This document shows positions 26,842 through 36,974 of a stretch of 64,000 bases of DNA, one piece after another. Position numbers and translations under genes: made by a program. The DNA is from Belliella aquatica (GTDB lineage Bacteria > Bacteroidota > Bacteroidia > Cytophagales > Cyclobacteriaceae). Under the pieces are notes generated by a model. It was not told where the DNA came from. It saw nothing but the letters and a program-made list of their open reading frames with translations, and did not search any database. Numbering within the stretch: the first letter of the stretch is position 1; the number at the start of each line of letters is the position of its first letter. Location of the stretch: assembly GCF_014637795.1 (NCBI RefSeq), contig NZ_BMFD01000002.1, positions 254,819 to 318,818 on the forward strand, written 5' to 3'.

Positions 26842-28785
26842 CTAGTTGCTGATTACGATTCCCAGTTGTTTGTCTATTTCAGTCTGATATCCTTTCAATT
26901 CCATATAGACTCTCAAGAGATCATCCATGGAATCATTGGCATCTTTACGGTCCTGAGCTTCTTTTATTTTGAACCTTGCCTCTTCGAGCATCTTTTTGAC
27001 CACTTTCTGTTTCAATCTCAGGATGTTGTCATACACCGATTTAGCTAAATCGTCGGCCTCAGTAATAGTAAATATTTGATGCCTTTCTTCCCAAAGTTTA
27101 GAGATTTCGTGTTTTCTTGTGATCATATTGATGATCTCTTTTTTCACATCAGCATCAGGAGAATTTAGAAAATATTCTGGCTGTGGTAGCATATCTACTG
27201 CCAAAGCATCTTTATATAAATTCAAAATCTTGTTGAAAACAGGAGTTTCGAATTTCAATTCTTCTGTCTCCTGAAGCAAGTAAGCACAGACACTTAGCTC
27301 GTCAGATACCATCTCAAATCCATAATTGACGAGCATGCGCATCATTTCTCTTTCTTGCGCTTCGAGTTGTGTGGTATAGGAAACTGGCTCTTCTTGTGTT
27401 GGAAGAAATTCTTCAAAAGGTGTTTCTTGTGTATCCTGATCTCGCTGATCTCTAAAATATTGATCCTTTTGGACCTTAAGGATGATCTTATTCAATTCTA
27501 CTTGAATGATCTCCTCGTCTATTTCAAGTAGGTTGGCAGATTGACGAACGTAAACCGTCCTGATAATCGGATCAGGGATTTTGGACAAACTCAAAACAAC
27601 CTGCTTGATCAAGTCAGCTCTTTTGACAGGATCATTTGTGGCTTCTTCTGCATGCAAGCCAATCTTGAATGCGATAAAATCCTGAGCATGAGAAGTCAGG
27701 TATGTATTAAATTCCTCTGAGCCTACTTTTCTAGAATAACTATCAGGATCATCTCCATCCGGGAAAACCACGGCCTTGACATTCAACCCACCTTCGAGTA
27801 GCAAATCTATACCCCGAAGAGAAGCTTTGATCCCTGCCGCATCTCCATCAAAAAGAACAGTCACATTATCTGTAAATCTCTTGATCAGCTTGATTTGATT
27901 TTCCGTCAAGGAAGTCCCAGAAGATGCTACCACATTTTCGATACCGGACAAATGCAGAGATACCACATCCGTGTAGCCTTCTACCAGGTAGCAATTGTCC
28001 TTTTCTCGGATAGATTTCTTTGCCTGAAACATGCCGTAGAGCACATCACTTTTGTGATAGACTTCTGTCTCAGGTGAATTAATGTATTTTGGTTGCTTTT
28101 TGTCTTGCGTAAGAATCCTCGCACCAAACCCAATTGGTTTTCCGCCAAGATTATGAATGGTGAACGTCACTCGCCCTCTAAATCTGTCATACAATCTAGA
28201 AGGATCACCTTCTTTCTGTAAGATCAAACCTGCTTTGAGGAGAATTTCTTCTGAATGTCCAGCAGCTTTCGCTGCTTTGAGCAAATGATCCCATCCTTCA
28301 AGCGTGTAGCCAAGATCAAACTTTTCAATAATCGCTTGACTAAATCCTCGTTCTTTGAAATAGCTTAATCCGATAGCTCGTCCTTCTTCTGTTTCTAGGT
28401 TTTTGACGAAAAAATCCTTTGCAAAATTCAGTGCGATGTAGAGACTTTCTCTTTCATTATAAGCCTGAATATCCTCAGGAGTAGAGGCTTTATCTTCTTC
28501 GATTTCAATACCATATTTCTGTGCGAGGTGCTTGATCGCTTCACCAAAACCTATGCCCTCAATATCCATCACAAACTGAATAGGGTCGCCAGCTTTTCCA
28601 CAACCAAAGCATTTATAAATTTGCTTGGCTGGTGAAACCGAAAAGGAAGGTGATTTTTCATTATGAAAAGGGCAACAAGCCCAAAGGTTCTGTCCTTTCT
28701 TTTTCAAGGGGACATAATCATTCACCACATCTTCAATGTCTGCTCTTTCTCTAACTCTTTCTGTGGTGGCTCTACTAATTCCCAT
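26842..28785 (-). CDS. dnaG: DNA primase
   Basis: 647 residues. The N-terminal zinc-binding domain has CPFHNEKSPSFSVSPAKQIY then KCFGCGKAG (about 38-66). The catalytic core and Toprim domain follow: RGRVTFTIHNLGGKPIGFGA (about 207) and YLVEGYTDVVSLHLSGIENV with VTVLFDGDAAGIKAS (about 265-325). The C-terminal part (about 440-647) is a charged helical helicase-interaction region. It makes RNA primers at the replication fork. A perfect -7 element lies 21 bases upstream of the start. Confidence 0.96.
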   Translation of the reverse strand: MGISRATTERVRERADIEDVVNDYVPLKKKGQNLWACCPFHNEKSPSFSVSPAKQIYKCFGCGKAGDPIQFVMDIEGIGFGEAIKHLAQKYGIEIEEDKASTPEDIQAYNERESLYIALNFAKDFFVKNLETEEGRAIGLSYFKERGFSQAIIEKFDLGYTLEGWDHLLKAAKAAGHSEEILLKAGLILQKEGDPSRLYDRFRGRVTFTIHNLGGKPIGFGARILTQDKKQPKYINSPETEVYHKSDVLYGMFQAKKSIREKDNCYLVEGYTDVVSLHLSGIENVVASSGTSLTENQIKLIKRFTDNVTVLFDGDAAGIKASLRGIDLLLEGGLNVKAVVFPDGDDPDSYSRKVGSEEFNTYLTSHAQDFIAFKIGLHAEEATNDPVKRADLIKQVVLSLSKIPDPIIRTVYVRQSANLLEIDEEIIQVELNKIILKVQKDQYFRDQRDQDTQETPFEEFLPTQEEPVSYTTQLEAQEREMMRMLVNYGFEMVSDELSVCAYLLQETEELKFETPVFNKILNLYKDALAVDMLPQPEYFLNSPDADVKKEIINMITRKHEISKLWEERHQIFTITEADDLAKSVYDNILRLKQKVVKKMLEEARFKIKEAQDRKDANDSMDDLLRVYMELKGYQTEIDKQLGIVISN

Positions 28786-28805
28786 AAAAACTCAAATCTA
28801 AGAGT

Positions 28806-28813
28806 CAAAGATA
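28806..28813 (-). promoter_or_regulatory. -7 promoter element of dnaG
   Basis: TATCTTTG on the minus strand matches TAnnTTTG and lies 21-28 bases before the ATG at 28785. The -33 region is not convincing. Confidence 0.5.
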
Positions 28814-28970
28814 AAAAGTATTCCTGCAAAACATAAAGTGGTTTGAAGAAACTATTTGAAGGTTTGAAAAGTTAAAACCTTGACAAATAAAATTCTGATA
28901 ATAGAAAACTCAGTGGTTTTATTTAGAATAATTATAGACTAACTTGCACAAAAATTCGTACACTTTATTC

Positions 28971-30065
28971 ATGAGCTTAACAAAAGAAAAAGTCCTCCAA
29001 GCACTCTCAACAGTAGAAGATCCAGATTTAAAAAAGGATTTGGTCACTCTTGGAATGATCCAAAATATAGAAATTGAAGGAAATAAATTGAGTTTCAAAG
29101 TGGTATTAACCACTCCCGCTTGCCCACTCAAAGAAGTTATCAAAAATAATTGTATTGAGGCATTGGAAGATGCGTTTGGAAAAGATGTGGAGTTGGGTAT
29201 TTTTATGACTTCCAATGTCACTACAACAAGAGACAATACTCCTCTTCTGCCCCAGGTAAAAAACATCATTGCAATTGCTTCAGGAAAAGGTGGTGTAGGG
29301 AAATCCACAACAGCTTGTAATCTTGCTGTTGCGCTTGCAAATACAGGTGCAAAAGTAGGCTTGATTGATGCTGATATTTCAGGACCATCGGTTCCTACGA
29401 TGTTCAACGTAGAAGGTGAGCAGCCTTCTGTGAAGCAGGTAGATGGAAAAAACATTATTATCCCAATAGAACAATATGGAGTAAAGTTGATGTCTATTGG
29501 TTTTCTAACCCCTTCTGATTCGGCTGTAGTATGGAGAGGTCCGATGGCGAGTTCCGCTTTAAAACAATTCATAGGTGATGTAGAATGGGGAGAGTTAGAT
29601 TATTTATTAATCGACTTACCTCCAGGAACATCAGACATTCATTTGACCATGGTGCAAACCATTCCTGTGACTGGTGCCGTAATTGTAACAACACCGCAGA
29701 AAGTAGCTTTAGCAGATGCGACCAAAGGGTTGACCATGTTCAAGCAGCCACAGATTAATGTGCCTATCTTAGGTGTTATAGAAAATATGGCTTATTTTAC
29801 GCCAGCAGAACTTCCTGATAACAAATACTACATATTTGGCAAAGAAGGAGGAAGAAAACTGGCAGAGAAATTTAACGTTCCATTCCTTGGAGAGATGCCA
29901 ATTGTGCAAAGTATTAGGGAAAGTGGAGATACAGGTTATCCGGCTGTATTCAAGGAAGGTCTTACCAAGACTGCATTTTCAGAACTTGCTGAGTCCGTAG
30001 CCAGACAAGTTGCGATTAGAAATGCTGAGAAAAGTAAGACGGAAGTTGTTCATGTGAATGGTTGA
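28971..30065 (+). CDS. mrp: Mrp/ApbC family P-loop iron-sulfur carrier
   Basis: 364 residues from ATG 28971 (MSLTKEKVLQALSTVEDPDL); the upstream TTG at 28944 would add nine unrelated residues. An N-terminal MIP18/DUF59 domain (1-90) precedes the P-loop NTPase: deviant Walker A ASGKGGVGKSTTACNLAVAL (about 103-122), DADISGPSVPTMF and LLIDLPPGTSDIHLTMVQT (about 216). This family assembles and transfers Fe-S clusters in the cytoplasm. The Nfu-like gene follows at 30250 and supports the Fe-S role. Confidence 0.94.
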   Translation: MSLTKEKVLQALSTVEDPDLKKDLVTLGMIQNIEIEGNKLSFKVVLTTPACPLKEVIKNNCIEALEDAFGKDVELGIFMTSNVTTTRDNTPLLPQVKNIIAIASGKGGVGKSTTACNLAVALANTGAKVGLIDADISGPSVPTMFNVEGEQPSVKQVDGKNIIIPIEQYGVKLMSIGFLTPSDSAVVWRGPMASSALKQFIGDVEWGELDYLLIDLPPGTSDIHLTMVQTIPVTGAVIVTTPQKVALADATKGLTMFKQPQINVPILGVIENMAYFTPAELPDNKYYIFGKEGGRKLAEKFNVPFLGEMPIVQSIRESGDTGYPAVFKEGLTKTAFSELAESVARQVAIRNAEKSKTEVVHVNG

Positions 30066-30249
30066 AAAGTTAACGGATAACTGTCAAACGGTCAACAGAC
30101 AACGGTCGACCGATGATGGAACGCATCTAGAAGCAACAATTTAAGGTTGTAAGTAGGAAAAGTATACCTACATAAACCTAATCTTGAATAGAATATCGAT
30201 TGAATAAAAATAATGCTTGGCATTATCAAGAATATAAAGATTACAAAAA

Positions 30250-30492
30250 ATGGAAATGAACGATAAAATTGAGCAAGCATTAGACAGTATCAGACCTTAT
30301 TTAGAAGCTGATGGAGGCAATGTGAGAGTGGTTGAATTGACAGAAGATATGGTTTTGAGATTAGAACTTACTGGAGCTTGCAGTTCTTGCCCTATGTCAA
30401 CGATGACATTGAAAGCGGGTGTAGAAGAAGCCATCAAAAGAGCTATTCCTGAAATTATTAGGGTAGAGGCTATCAATGTCGCAGTAGCATAA
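30250..30492 (+). CDS. NifU C-terminal-domain (Nfu-type) Fe-S scaffold
   Basis: 80 residues, a stand-alone Nfu domain. IRPYLEADGGNVRVVELTED (14-33) and the cluster-binding CSSCPMSTMTLKAGVEEAIK (about 46) are the family motifs with both cysteines present. It accepts or donates Fe-S clusters together with Mrp, encoded upstream. The 184-bp gap between them carries a short degenerate AACGGTC-type repeat (about 30064-30110). The following M43 protease gene starts 17 bases downstream. Confidence 0.93.
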   Translation: MEMNDKIEQALDSIRPYLEADGGNVRVVELTEDMVLRLELTGACSSCPMSTMTLKAGVEEAIKRAIPEIIRVEAINVAVA

Positions 30493-30509
30493 CGTTAGCT
30501 CAGAATAAG

Positions 30510-33500
30510 ATGGTTAGGATATTTCAAACTTCATGGATAAGAGTTTTCCTATCCATTTCCCTTTTCTCGCTAATAAGTACCAATACTTTTTCTCAGAACT
30601 TTTTCGGAAAGCCTTTTCAACATGTTCATGATGAAAAATGTGCTTCTTCCCATTTAGAGAAAATGCAGGAAGAGGCACTTGGTATTTACGGAAGTAGAGA
30701 TTATTTTGAATCTTGGATGTCTGGAAAGATTGAAGAAATATCCAAGAAGCCATCCATCCAAAATAGAGTTAAGAATGAAAGAAGAGTTATTCCTGTTGTA
30801 GTTCATATTATCCATAATGGAACAGCAATAGGAGAAGAAGCGAATATTCCATTATCTCAAATCACTGCTCAGATTAGGACGCTTAATGAAGATTTCAGAA
30901 GACAGAATCCCGATCAAAACCTAACCCCAATAGAATTTGCCTCTGTTGCCGCAGACGCTAATATTGAATTTGTGTTGGCAAAAGTAGATCCTAATGGACT
31001 GCCTACAAGTGGCATAGTAAGGGTTCAGGGTCCACAAAGTGTCTACAGTCCCAATGACGCCCCATTGATATCATCGATTTCGTCATGGCCTTCTGAGGAT
31101 TATTTAAACATGTGGGTTTTACCCATCACCCCACCTTTTATAGGATATGCTACATTTCCTGTATCAGATTTGCCTGGTTTAAATTTTTCTCCAAGCTCAA
31201 GAGAAGTAGATGGAGTGACGATGGATTACAGGTATTTTGGAGAAGGAGGTAATGCTGTAGCTGGTTCTCGTGGAAGAACTACGACTCACGAAGTAGGTCA
31301 TTTTCTTGGTTTAAGACATATTTGGGGTGATGCTAATACAGGGCAAGATGGTTGTTCTGTTGATGATTTTGTCGCTGATACTCCAAATCAAGATTCCGAT
31401 AATAATAATTGCAGAATCAATAACCCTAGATTTTCGTGTGGTTCAAGAGACATGACGGAAAACTATATGGACTACACTCCAGATGCCTGCATGAATTTAT
31501 TTACACGAGGTCAGGTAGGAAGAATGAATGTAGTTTTAGAGTTTAGTCCAAGAAGAGGTTCTTTGATTAATAATTTCGCAACTATTGATCCTCAGGTTCC
31601 TGATTTAGATCTTTCAATTGAAAACATCATCAACCCTCAAGATTTACTGTGTAGCAATACACTTGTCCCACAAGTTGAGCTTTTGAATCGTGGGTTAAAT
31701 GTCATCAATACAGCAAGAATTCAGATTTCTTTCGGAGGTAATGTTCTTGAGACAAGAGATTTTAATTTGAACTTGTCACTAGGTGAAAGAGCAACAGTAT
31801 CCTTCAATTCAATCAATATACCAGGAGATGGTCAGGCACTCTTTGAAGCAAGGGTACTTTTAGTAAATGAATCGGCTGACGAAAATCCTTCAAATAATGT
31901 TCAGACAACTAGGCCTCTCTTGCAACCTGAAATCAATATCCCTTACCTTCTAGATCTTTCAGATTCTGAGAATGATTGGCTTATAAGAAATCCTGATGCG
32001 AGTTTCACTTGGGAAAATATTACCCTTCCAATTTCTGGAGTCAATCAAAACCTTCTTTGGATTAGACATTATGAATATGAAGGCATAGGTGAAGAAGATT
32101 TCTATATTTCACCGTCTATCAACCTCAGTGAATTTCCTAACGCCCAGTTGACTTTCAATATGGCACACAGTCCATTTATAGCTGCAGGTTTCTCAGACTT
32201 TCTTTATGTAGCGGTTTCGACGGATTGTGGAAACACCTTTAACATTATCAATGCTCCTTACAACAAGGACAGTAATCTATTACAAACTATTGCCCCACAG
32301 GAAAATGAGTTTATTCCTACTTCTAACAATCAGTTTAGAAGAGAAATACTCAATCTTTCCCAATTTTCTGACTTTGATAATATTAGGATCGCGTTTATAA
32401 CACAGAATGGCTACGGAAATAATATTTTCTTGAAAGACATAGAAATCCTATCCGAAGAGACATATAACTACAAGATTGATTTGAATAGATTAGTTAGTCC
32501 GGGTCCAATCCACAACGGCTCTCAAACTACAGAGGTGGTGGAAATCACGAACACCGGTAATCTTCCTATTAACAGTTTTGTTTTACAAAGAAGAACGAAT
32601 AATGGTTCTCCTCAGAGTTTTGTCGCGAGAGGTCAGCAATTGGAAGTAGGTCAGTCCATCAATGTAGAAATACCAAATTCCCTTGTAGCGACGGGGGTTT
32701 CCAGATCTCAGTACAATCTACTTTTCCCAAATTTTGATCAAAATCCTGGAAATGAATCGCAGCTCGTTCAATTTACTGAAAAGAATGAAAATACAATCAG
32801 AGCTCCATGGAGACAAAATTTCAATCAGTCTACAAGTTTACAGCCTTGGTCGAGTATAAATATTAACACCAATATCAATACTTGGTCAGTCATTCCTGTT
32901 CAAAGTGAGGCTCAAAATGTGGTTACTTTGGGCAATACCAGTGCTTCTAATAGCAATTGGCTTGGATCGCCAGTTTTTGATCTTTCCATCAGTAGTCAGG
33001 CAAGTGTATTTTACAGTCTCGCTGCGAGTAATCAATCTGCTAATACTATTTTCAAGGTAATGGCAAGTGAAGACGGAGGTGTGACTTATACTGAAGTCGA
33101 GAGGAAAATGGGATCTGAAATCAACACGATAGCTTCAGGAATAGTAAATCCAAATAATAGGTCTGAATACAGAAGAGAATTTATTGATTTGAATGAGTTT
33201 GCAGGAAGAGGTCAAAGAAATGTTAGAATTGCATTTGTTGTTGAAAACGGAAGTCAAAGCAATGATCCAGTTTATATTGATGATATTGAGCTCTATCTCT
33301 CTTCAAACCCTGAACCTGTGGATCCTGGATTAGGCAACACAGTCATTTTCCCAAATCCAGCTCGAGAAGTGTTTAATATTGCATTCAATTTTGCTACTTA
33401 TGAAAATGTGAATATTCAGGTTATCTCTTCTTCTGGAACTTTGGTTCAGGACATTGATTATCCGAATACTTTGAATCAGACTTACAGTTTCTCCACACAG

Positions 33501-33578
33501 TTGTTTTCCAAAGGGGTATTTATCGTCAAAATAACGAGCAACTCTTTAACCGAAACTAGGAAGTTGATCATACATTAA
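30510..33578 (+). CDS. M43-type zinc metalloprotease with T9SS sorting domain
   Basis: 1022 residues. Signal peptide (about 1-29, ends NTFSQ), a short propeptide and a pappalysin-type metalloprotease domain (about 90-350). The active site is HEVGHFLGLRH with His260, Glu261, His264 and His270, and the Met-turn is in ENYMDYTPD. Several cysteines around 278-330 fit the disulfides of M43 enzymes. Beta-sandwich repeats (about 375-940) follow, and a T9SS type A domain (FPNPAREVFNIAFNFATYEN to TETRKLIIH) closes the protein. It is therefore a secreted or surface protease. The 17-base gap suggests it is transcribed after nfu. Confidence 0.9.
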   Translation: MVRIFQTSWIRVFLSISLFSLISTNTFSQNFFGKPFQHVHDEKCASSHLEKMQEEALGIYGSRDYFESWMSGKIEEISKKPSIQNRVKNERRVIPVVVHIIHNGTAIGEEANIPLSQITAQIRTLNEDFRRQNPDQNLTPIEFASVAADANIEFVLAKVDPNGLPTSGIVRVQGPQSVYSPNDAPLISSISSWPSEDYLNMWVLPITPPFIGYATFPVSDLPGLNFSPSSREVDGVTMDYRYFGEGGNAVAGSRGRTTTHEVGHFLGLRHIWGDANTGQDGCSVDDFVADTPNQDSDNNNCRINNPRFSCGSRDMTENYMDYTPDACMNLFTRGQVGRMNVVLEFSPRRGSLINNFATIDPQVPDLDLSIENIINPQDLLCSNTLVPQVELLNRGLNVINTARIQISFGGNVLETRDFNLNLSLGERATVSFNSINIPGDGQALFEARVLLVNESADENPSNNVQTTRPLLQPEINIPYLLDLSDSENDWLIRNPDASFTWENITLPISGVNQNLLWIRHYEYEGIGEEDFYISPSINLSEFPNAQLTFNMAHSPFIAAGFSDFLYVAVSTDCGNTFNIINAPYNKDSNLLQTIAPQENEFIPTSNNQFRREILNLSQFSDFDNIRIAFITQNGYGNNIFLKDIEILSEETYNYKIDLNRLVSPGPIHNGSQTTEVVEITNTGNLPINSFVLQRRTNNGSPQSFVARGQQLEVGQSINVEIPNSLVATGVSRSQYNLLFPNFDQNPGNESQLVQFTEKNENTIRAPWRQNFNQSTSLQPWSSININTNINTWSVIPVQSEAQNVVTLGNTSASNSNWLGSPVFDLSISSQASVFYSLAASNQSANTIFKVMASEDGGVTYTEVERKMGSEINTIASGIVNPNNRSEYRREFIDLNEFAGRGQRNVRIAFVVENGSQSNDPVYIDDIELYLSSNPEPVDPGLGNTVIFPNPAREVFNIAFNFATYENVNIQVISSSGTLVQDIDYPNTLNQTYSFSTQLFSKGVFIVKITSNSLTETRKLIIH

Positions 33579-33838
33579 TAATGATTTGTAGGTTGTTTAC
33601 GAGACGTATGTGTGTCGAAGGTTAACGGTCCACAGCAATCAAATAAAGTATTCATATTATTTTAAGTGATTATTAATAAGAAAGCGGAAATACTTAATGA
33701 TTCAAGTGGCTCTTTGTGGACGATGTGTCAGGTAAAAAATTTATTTGTGAGTAGGTAATTTTCATTAGGCACATTTATTGGTAAAAAAATTAAATATAAT
33801 TTTACCTTTATACGTTAGTTAAAAAAATCAAGCACTTC

Positions 33839-34612
33839 ATGAGCAAAATAACAGATTCACTCAAAAAGGTCGGGATTCATATCGGCATTATTTTAGGAGT
33901 AATCGTCCTTCTCTCTTTTGTTTTCTTAAAAATCTTTTTGCCTTCGTACACCAATCATGGTGAAACAGTATCTGTTCCTGATGTCACGGGGTTTCAATAC
34001 GAAGAAATTGAAAATTTTCTCAGCACGAGAGATTTGAAATATGAAATCAATATTGACAGTGGGTTTAATGCGGAATTGAAGCCTTTGACTGTACTCAAAC
34101 AAACACCAAAGCCAGGGAATAAGGTAAAGTCAGGTAGGAAAATCTATTTGACATTGAATTCAAAAAATGCGCCTTTGCTCAAAATGCCTAATTTGGTAAA
34201 TAGTCCTTTGAAAAATGTACAGGAGATCCTAGCTAATATTGGATTGGTAAGAGGAGAAATCAAATACGTTCCAGATATTGGTATCAATGTAGTTTTGGAG
34301 CAAAAGTATAGAGGACGAAATATCCCTGAGGGGTTTGAAATCCCGAAAGGTTCACAAATAGATTTGGTTGTAGGTGATGGATTAGGGAATCAAATTTTAG
34401 ATGTTCCAAATCTTGTAGGGATGGATGAAATAGATGCTGAGTTTCTCATTATAGGCTCTGGTCTTCGCATGGGAAGAATCAACTACGTCACTACCGATAC
34501 GGTTCCTCAAGGCACGATCGTTCAGCATTTACCTCCTGCTGGCGCCGAGGTAAAGACTGGAGAACCTATTGATCTTTGGATATCAGAAATTAAAAGAGAA
34601 ATGAATTTTTAA
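33839..34612 (+). CDS. Membrane-anchored PASTA-domain protein
   Basis: 257 residues. One N-terminal transmembrane helix (about 13-37, GIHIGIILGVIVLLSFVFLK) is followed by three PASTA domains: VSVPDVTGFQYEEIENFLST (about 48-112), LKMPNLVNSPLKNVQEILAN (about 115-182) and LDVPNLVGMDEIDAEFLIIG (about 187-255). PASTA domains bind peptidoglycan or its precursors; no kinase or transpeptidase part is present. Its stop overlaps the next start (TAATG). Promoter-like elements are TTG at 33778-33780 and TAATTTTA at 33797-33804. It is probably a periplasmic cell-wall-binding protein. Confidence 0.88.
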   Translation: MSKITDSLKKVGIHIGIILGVIVLLSFVFLKIFLPSYTNHGETVSVPDVTGFQYEEIENFLSTRDLKYEINIDSGFNAELKPLTVLKQTPKPGNKVKSGRKIYLTLNSKNAPLLKMPNLVNSPLKNVQEILANIGLVRGEIKYVPDIGINVVLEQKYRGRNIPEGFEIPKGSQIDLVVGDGLGNQILDVPNLVGMDEIDAEFLIIGSGLRMGRINYVTTDTVPQGTIVQHLPPAGAEVKTGEPIDLWISEIKREMNF

Positions 34613-36450
34613 TGACTAATAAATATTTCATAGGATTATTTTTTGCTTTCATACTTGTTTATTCAAGTATTGATCAAGCTTTTGGTCAATTTCAACAGCT
34701 TCCTACTCCAAAGAAATTAAGTTCATCAAAAAACATTCAATTTAGAATAGCAGACAGCACGCCTCTTTCAATCCCATTTTGGGATGATTTTAGTTCTGCA
34801 GGTATAGATACAAGTTTATGGATTTCAGAAGGTGTAAGCCACTCCTTTACTATCGGTAACCTTGCTCCTAGCCTTGGTGTGGCTGTTTTTGATGGCATAG
34901 CTGCTGACGGTAGACCTTATGAAAATATCCCTACTGCACAGGGGATTACAGATCAACTTTTCTCTAGGGCGATTGATCTATCTGGATTAAGTGAATCAGA
35001 AAAGCAAACTGTCTATCTTAGCTTCTATTGGCAGGCTGGTGGAAAGGCAGAAATCCCAGATGTGAATGATCAAATTGTATTGCAGTTTTTGAATGAGAGT
35101 GGAGATTGGGTAGAAGTTTGGAATCAATTTGGAGCATTAGAAGCAGAGCAATTCTTCTTTACACAAGAAACCATACAGGTGGAAGAAAGCTTTCAACACG
35201 AGGCTTTTCAATTTAGATTTCAGGTTAGAGGAAGAGCTTCAGGACCTTTTGACAGTTGGTTGATCGATTATGTTTATTTGAATAAGAATAGGTCTTCCAC
35301 TAATCAAGCTTTTTTTGATAGAGCATTGACTCAAGTGAATGCCCCTGCCTACACGAAATATTCTGCTGTTCCTCTTTTTGAATTGCGAGCAGAACCTGAG
35401 TTTTATTTGTCTCCTACTAGCAATGAGTTCAATAATCTTGAGAATAGATTTAGAGCTATGGAATACACCATTGAGTTTAGAGAAAAGGAAAGTCAAGAAG
35501 TTCTTTTAAAAGTAAATAACAATACCCCATTCAATCCTGTGCCTTTGGCTTTAGAGCGAAGGAGTTTTAATAGTAATCCCATAGCTTCACTTCCCCTTCC
35601 AGAAGAAGTAACTGATTGGGAATTGGTAACCTATCTCAGTTCTGGGGACGGGCCACTTTTTCAAATTGTCGCAGGAGATAGTCTTTTTTTTCCTGAAGTA
35701 GATTTTAGGAAAAATGATACAGCAAGAACAACAGTACCTCTAAGAGACTTTTTTGCTTATGATGATGGTCATATTGATTATTCAGCGGGAATCAATCAAA
35801 GGTCAGGCATGCTTGCTGTGAAGTATGAAAAAACACAATTAGCTTATCTAAAAGGAATCAGCATCAACTTTACCAATTTCAATCAATTTGGAAGGGGGAT
35901 TGATGTGATGGTGTGGAATGATTTGGATTCTAATCCTATTTATGTCAAAGAGGCCTTAATTCCAAGCAAGGAAAATGTGGAAGAGTTTGCCTACTTTGAA
36001 ATTGATGAAAACATCTTGCTTGGTGATGTTTTCTATATTGGTTTTACGCAGTTCACCAATGATTTTGTATATGTTGGACTAGATAAAACGAGAGATAATG
36101 GAACTGAGATCTACTACAATGTAGCAGGTTCATGGCAGCAAAATGAATTTGTTGCAGGTTCCTTGATGATGAGACCACATTTAAGCGAAACTCCTCCAAT
36201 AGAAGAGACAGATGCAGCTATTAAAGGGGAGTTATTCATCTACCCCAATCCAACAGTTGATGTATTGAGAGTAAATGGGGTTTTTGAGTTGACCGGAATC
36301 ATTGATCCATTTGGTAGATCAATAAAAATCCCTGTTGAAGACGTGGGTAATGGTAAAATACTTAATTTTGCGAACTCCATGCGTGGTTTATATTTAATCA
36401 ATGTCTTGGAGCAGGGCAAACCTAAATCATACAGAATTTTAGTTAAATAA
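34612..36450 (+). CDS. Large secreted T9SS-sorted protein of unknown function
   Basis: 612 residues. Signal peptide (about 1-25, ends QAFGQ), a long beta-sandwich body containing SIPFWDDFSSAGIDTSLWIS (about 53), a block seen in many Bacteroidota surface proteins, and a type A T9SS domain (IYPNPTVDVLRVNGVFELTG to KPKSYRILVK). No catalytic motif was found. It is translationally coupled to the PASTA protein and followed after 4 bases by a rhodanese gene, so all three share an operon. Confidence 0.85.
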   Translation: MTNKYFIGLFFAFILVYSSIDQAFGQFQQLPTPKKLSSSKNIQFRIADSTPLSIPFWDDFSSAGIDTSLWISEGVSHSFTIGNLAPSLGVAVFDGIAADGRPYENIPTAQGITDQLFSRAIDLSGLSESEKQTVYLSFYWQAGGKAEIPDVNDQIVLQFLNESGDWVEVWNQFGALEAEQFFFTQETIQVEESFQHEAFQFRFQVRGRASGPFDSWLIDYVYLNKNRSSTNQAFFDRALTQVNAPAYTKYSAVPLFELRAEPEFYLSPTSNEFNNLENRFRAMEYTIEFREKESQEVLLKVNNNTPFNPVPLALERRSFNSNPIASLPLPEEVTDWELVTYLSSGDGPLFQIVAGDSLFFPEVDFRKNDTARTTVPLRDFFAYDDGHIDYSAGINQRSGMLAVKYEKTQLAYLKGISINFTNFNQFGRGIDVMVWNDLDSNPIYVKEALIPSKENVEEFAYFEIDENILLGDVFYIGFTQFTNDFVYVGLDKTRDNGTEIYYNVAGSWQQNEFVAGSLMMRPHLSETPPIEETDAAIKGELFIYPNPTVDVLRVNGVFELTGIIDPFGRSIKIPVEDVGNGKILNFANSMRGLYLINVLEQGKPKSYRILVK

Positions 36451-36454
36451 GAAA

Positions 36455-36757
36455 ATGGAAGATATAACAGTAGAAGAATTAAAAGAAAGACTTGACAAGC
36501 AGGAAGAATTTGCATTTATAGATGTTCGTGAGGAGTGGGAATATGAAGAAGATAATCTTGGTGCTTTAAATATTCCTTTGGGAGCCCTCCCCCATCAGTT
36601 GGGCGAAATTGATCAATATAAAAATCAAGAGTTGATCATTCATTGTAGATCAGGTGCGCGAAGTGGCAATGCAAAGAAGTTTTTAGAGACCAAAGGGTAT
36701 TCCAAGGTAAGGAATGTGCTTGGAGGGATCGTTGCGTACAGGGAGCTGGAGGATTAG
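36455..36757 (+). CDS. Single-domain rhodanese
   Basis: 100 residues covering one rhodanese domain. FAFIDVREEWEYEEDNLGAL (18-37) and the active-site loop LIIHCRSGARSGNAKKFLE (about 65-83) with the catalytic cysteine are clear. It lacks a signal peptide and is cytoplasmic. It transfers sulfane sulfur; the acceptor is unknown. Confidence 0.92.
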   Translation: MEDITVEELKERLDKQEEFAFIDVREEWEYEEDNLGALNIPLGALPHQLGEIDQYKNQELIIHCRSGARSGNAKKFLETKGYSKVRNVLGGIVAYRELED

Positions 36758-36905
36758 TTAATTGGGGATTGAGTTATTGGTGAATTGAGGGATTGGGTTT
36801 ATAGGGGAAGGTTGATTGAGTGATTGGGGACTGGTTGATTGGGTTATTGGTTATTAGGTTAATTGGGAAGGTTGATTGAGTGATTGGTTATTTGTATTTA
36901 TTGCG
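36756..36905 (+). repeat. Degenerate GATTGGG-type simple repeat
   Basis: The rhodanese stop is directly followed by about 150 bases of variable units such as gattgggg, ttgattgag and ggttattgg. It resembles the first half of 25240-25530. No gene is seen here. Confidence 0.6.
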
Positions 36906-36974
36906 ATGATAAGTTGAGTTTTACATTGCAAAGTAGCTAAAGTATTATCATTGACTATTCAAACTTGTCCTTTT

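Noticed and set aside
28919..29572. 217-codon frame on the minus strand
   Set aside because: It is antisense to mrp, whose motifs are unambiguous; the antisense translation has no domain features.
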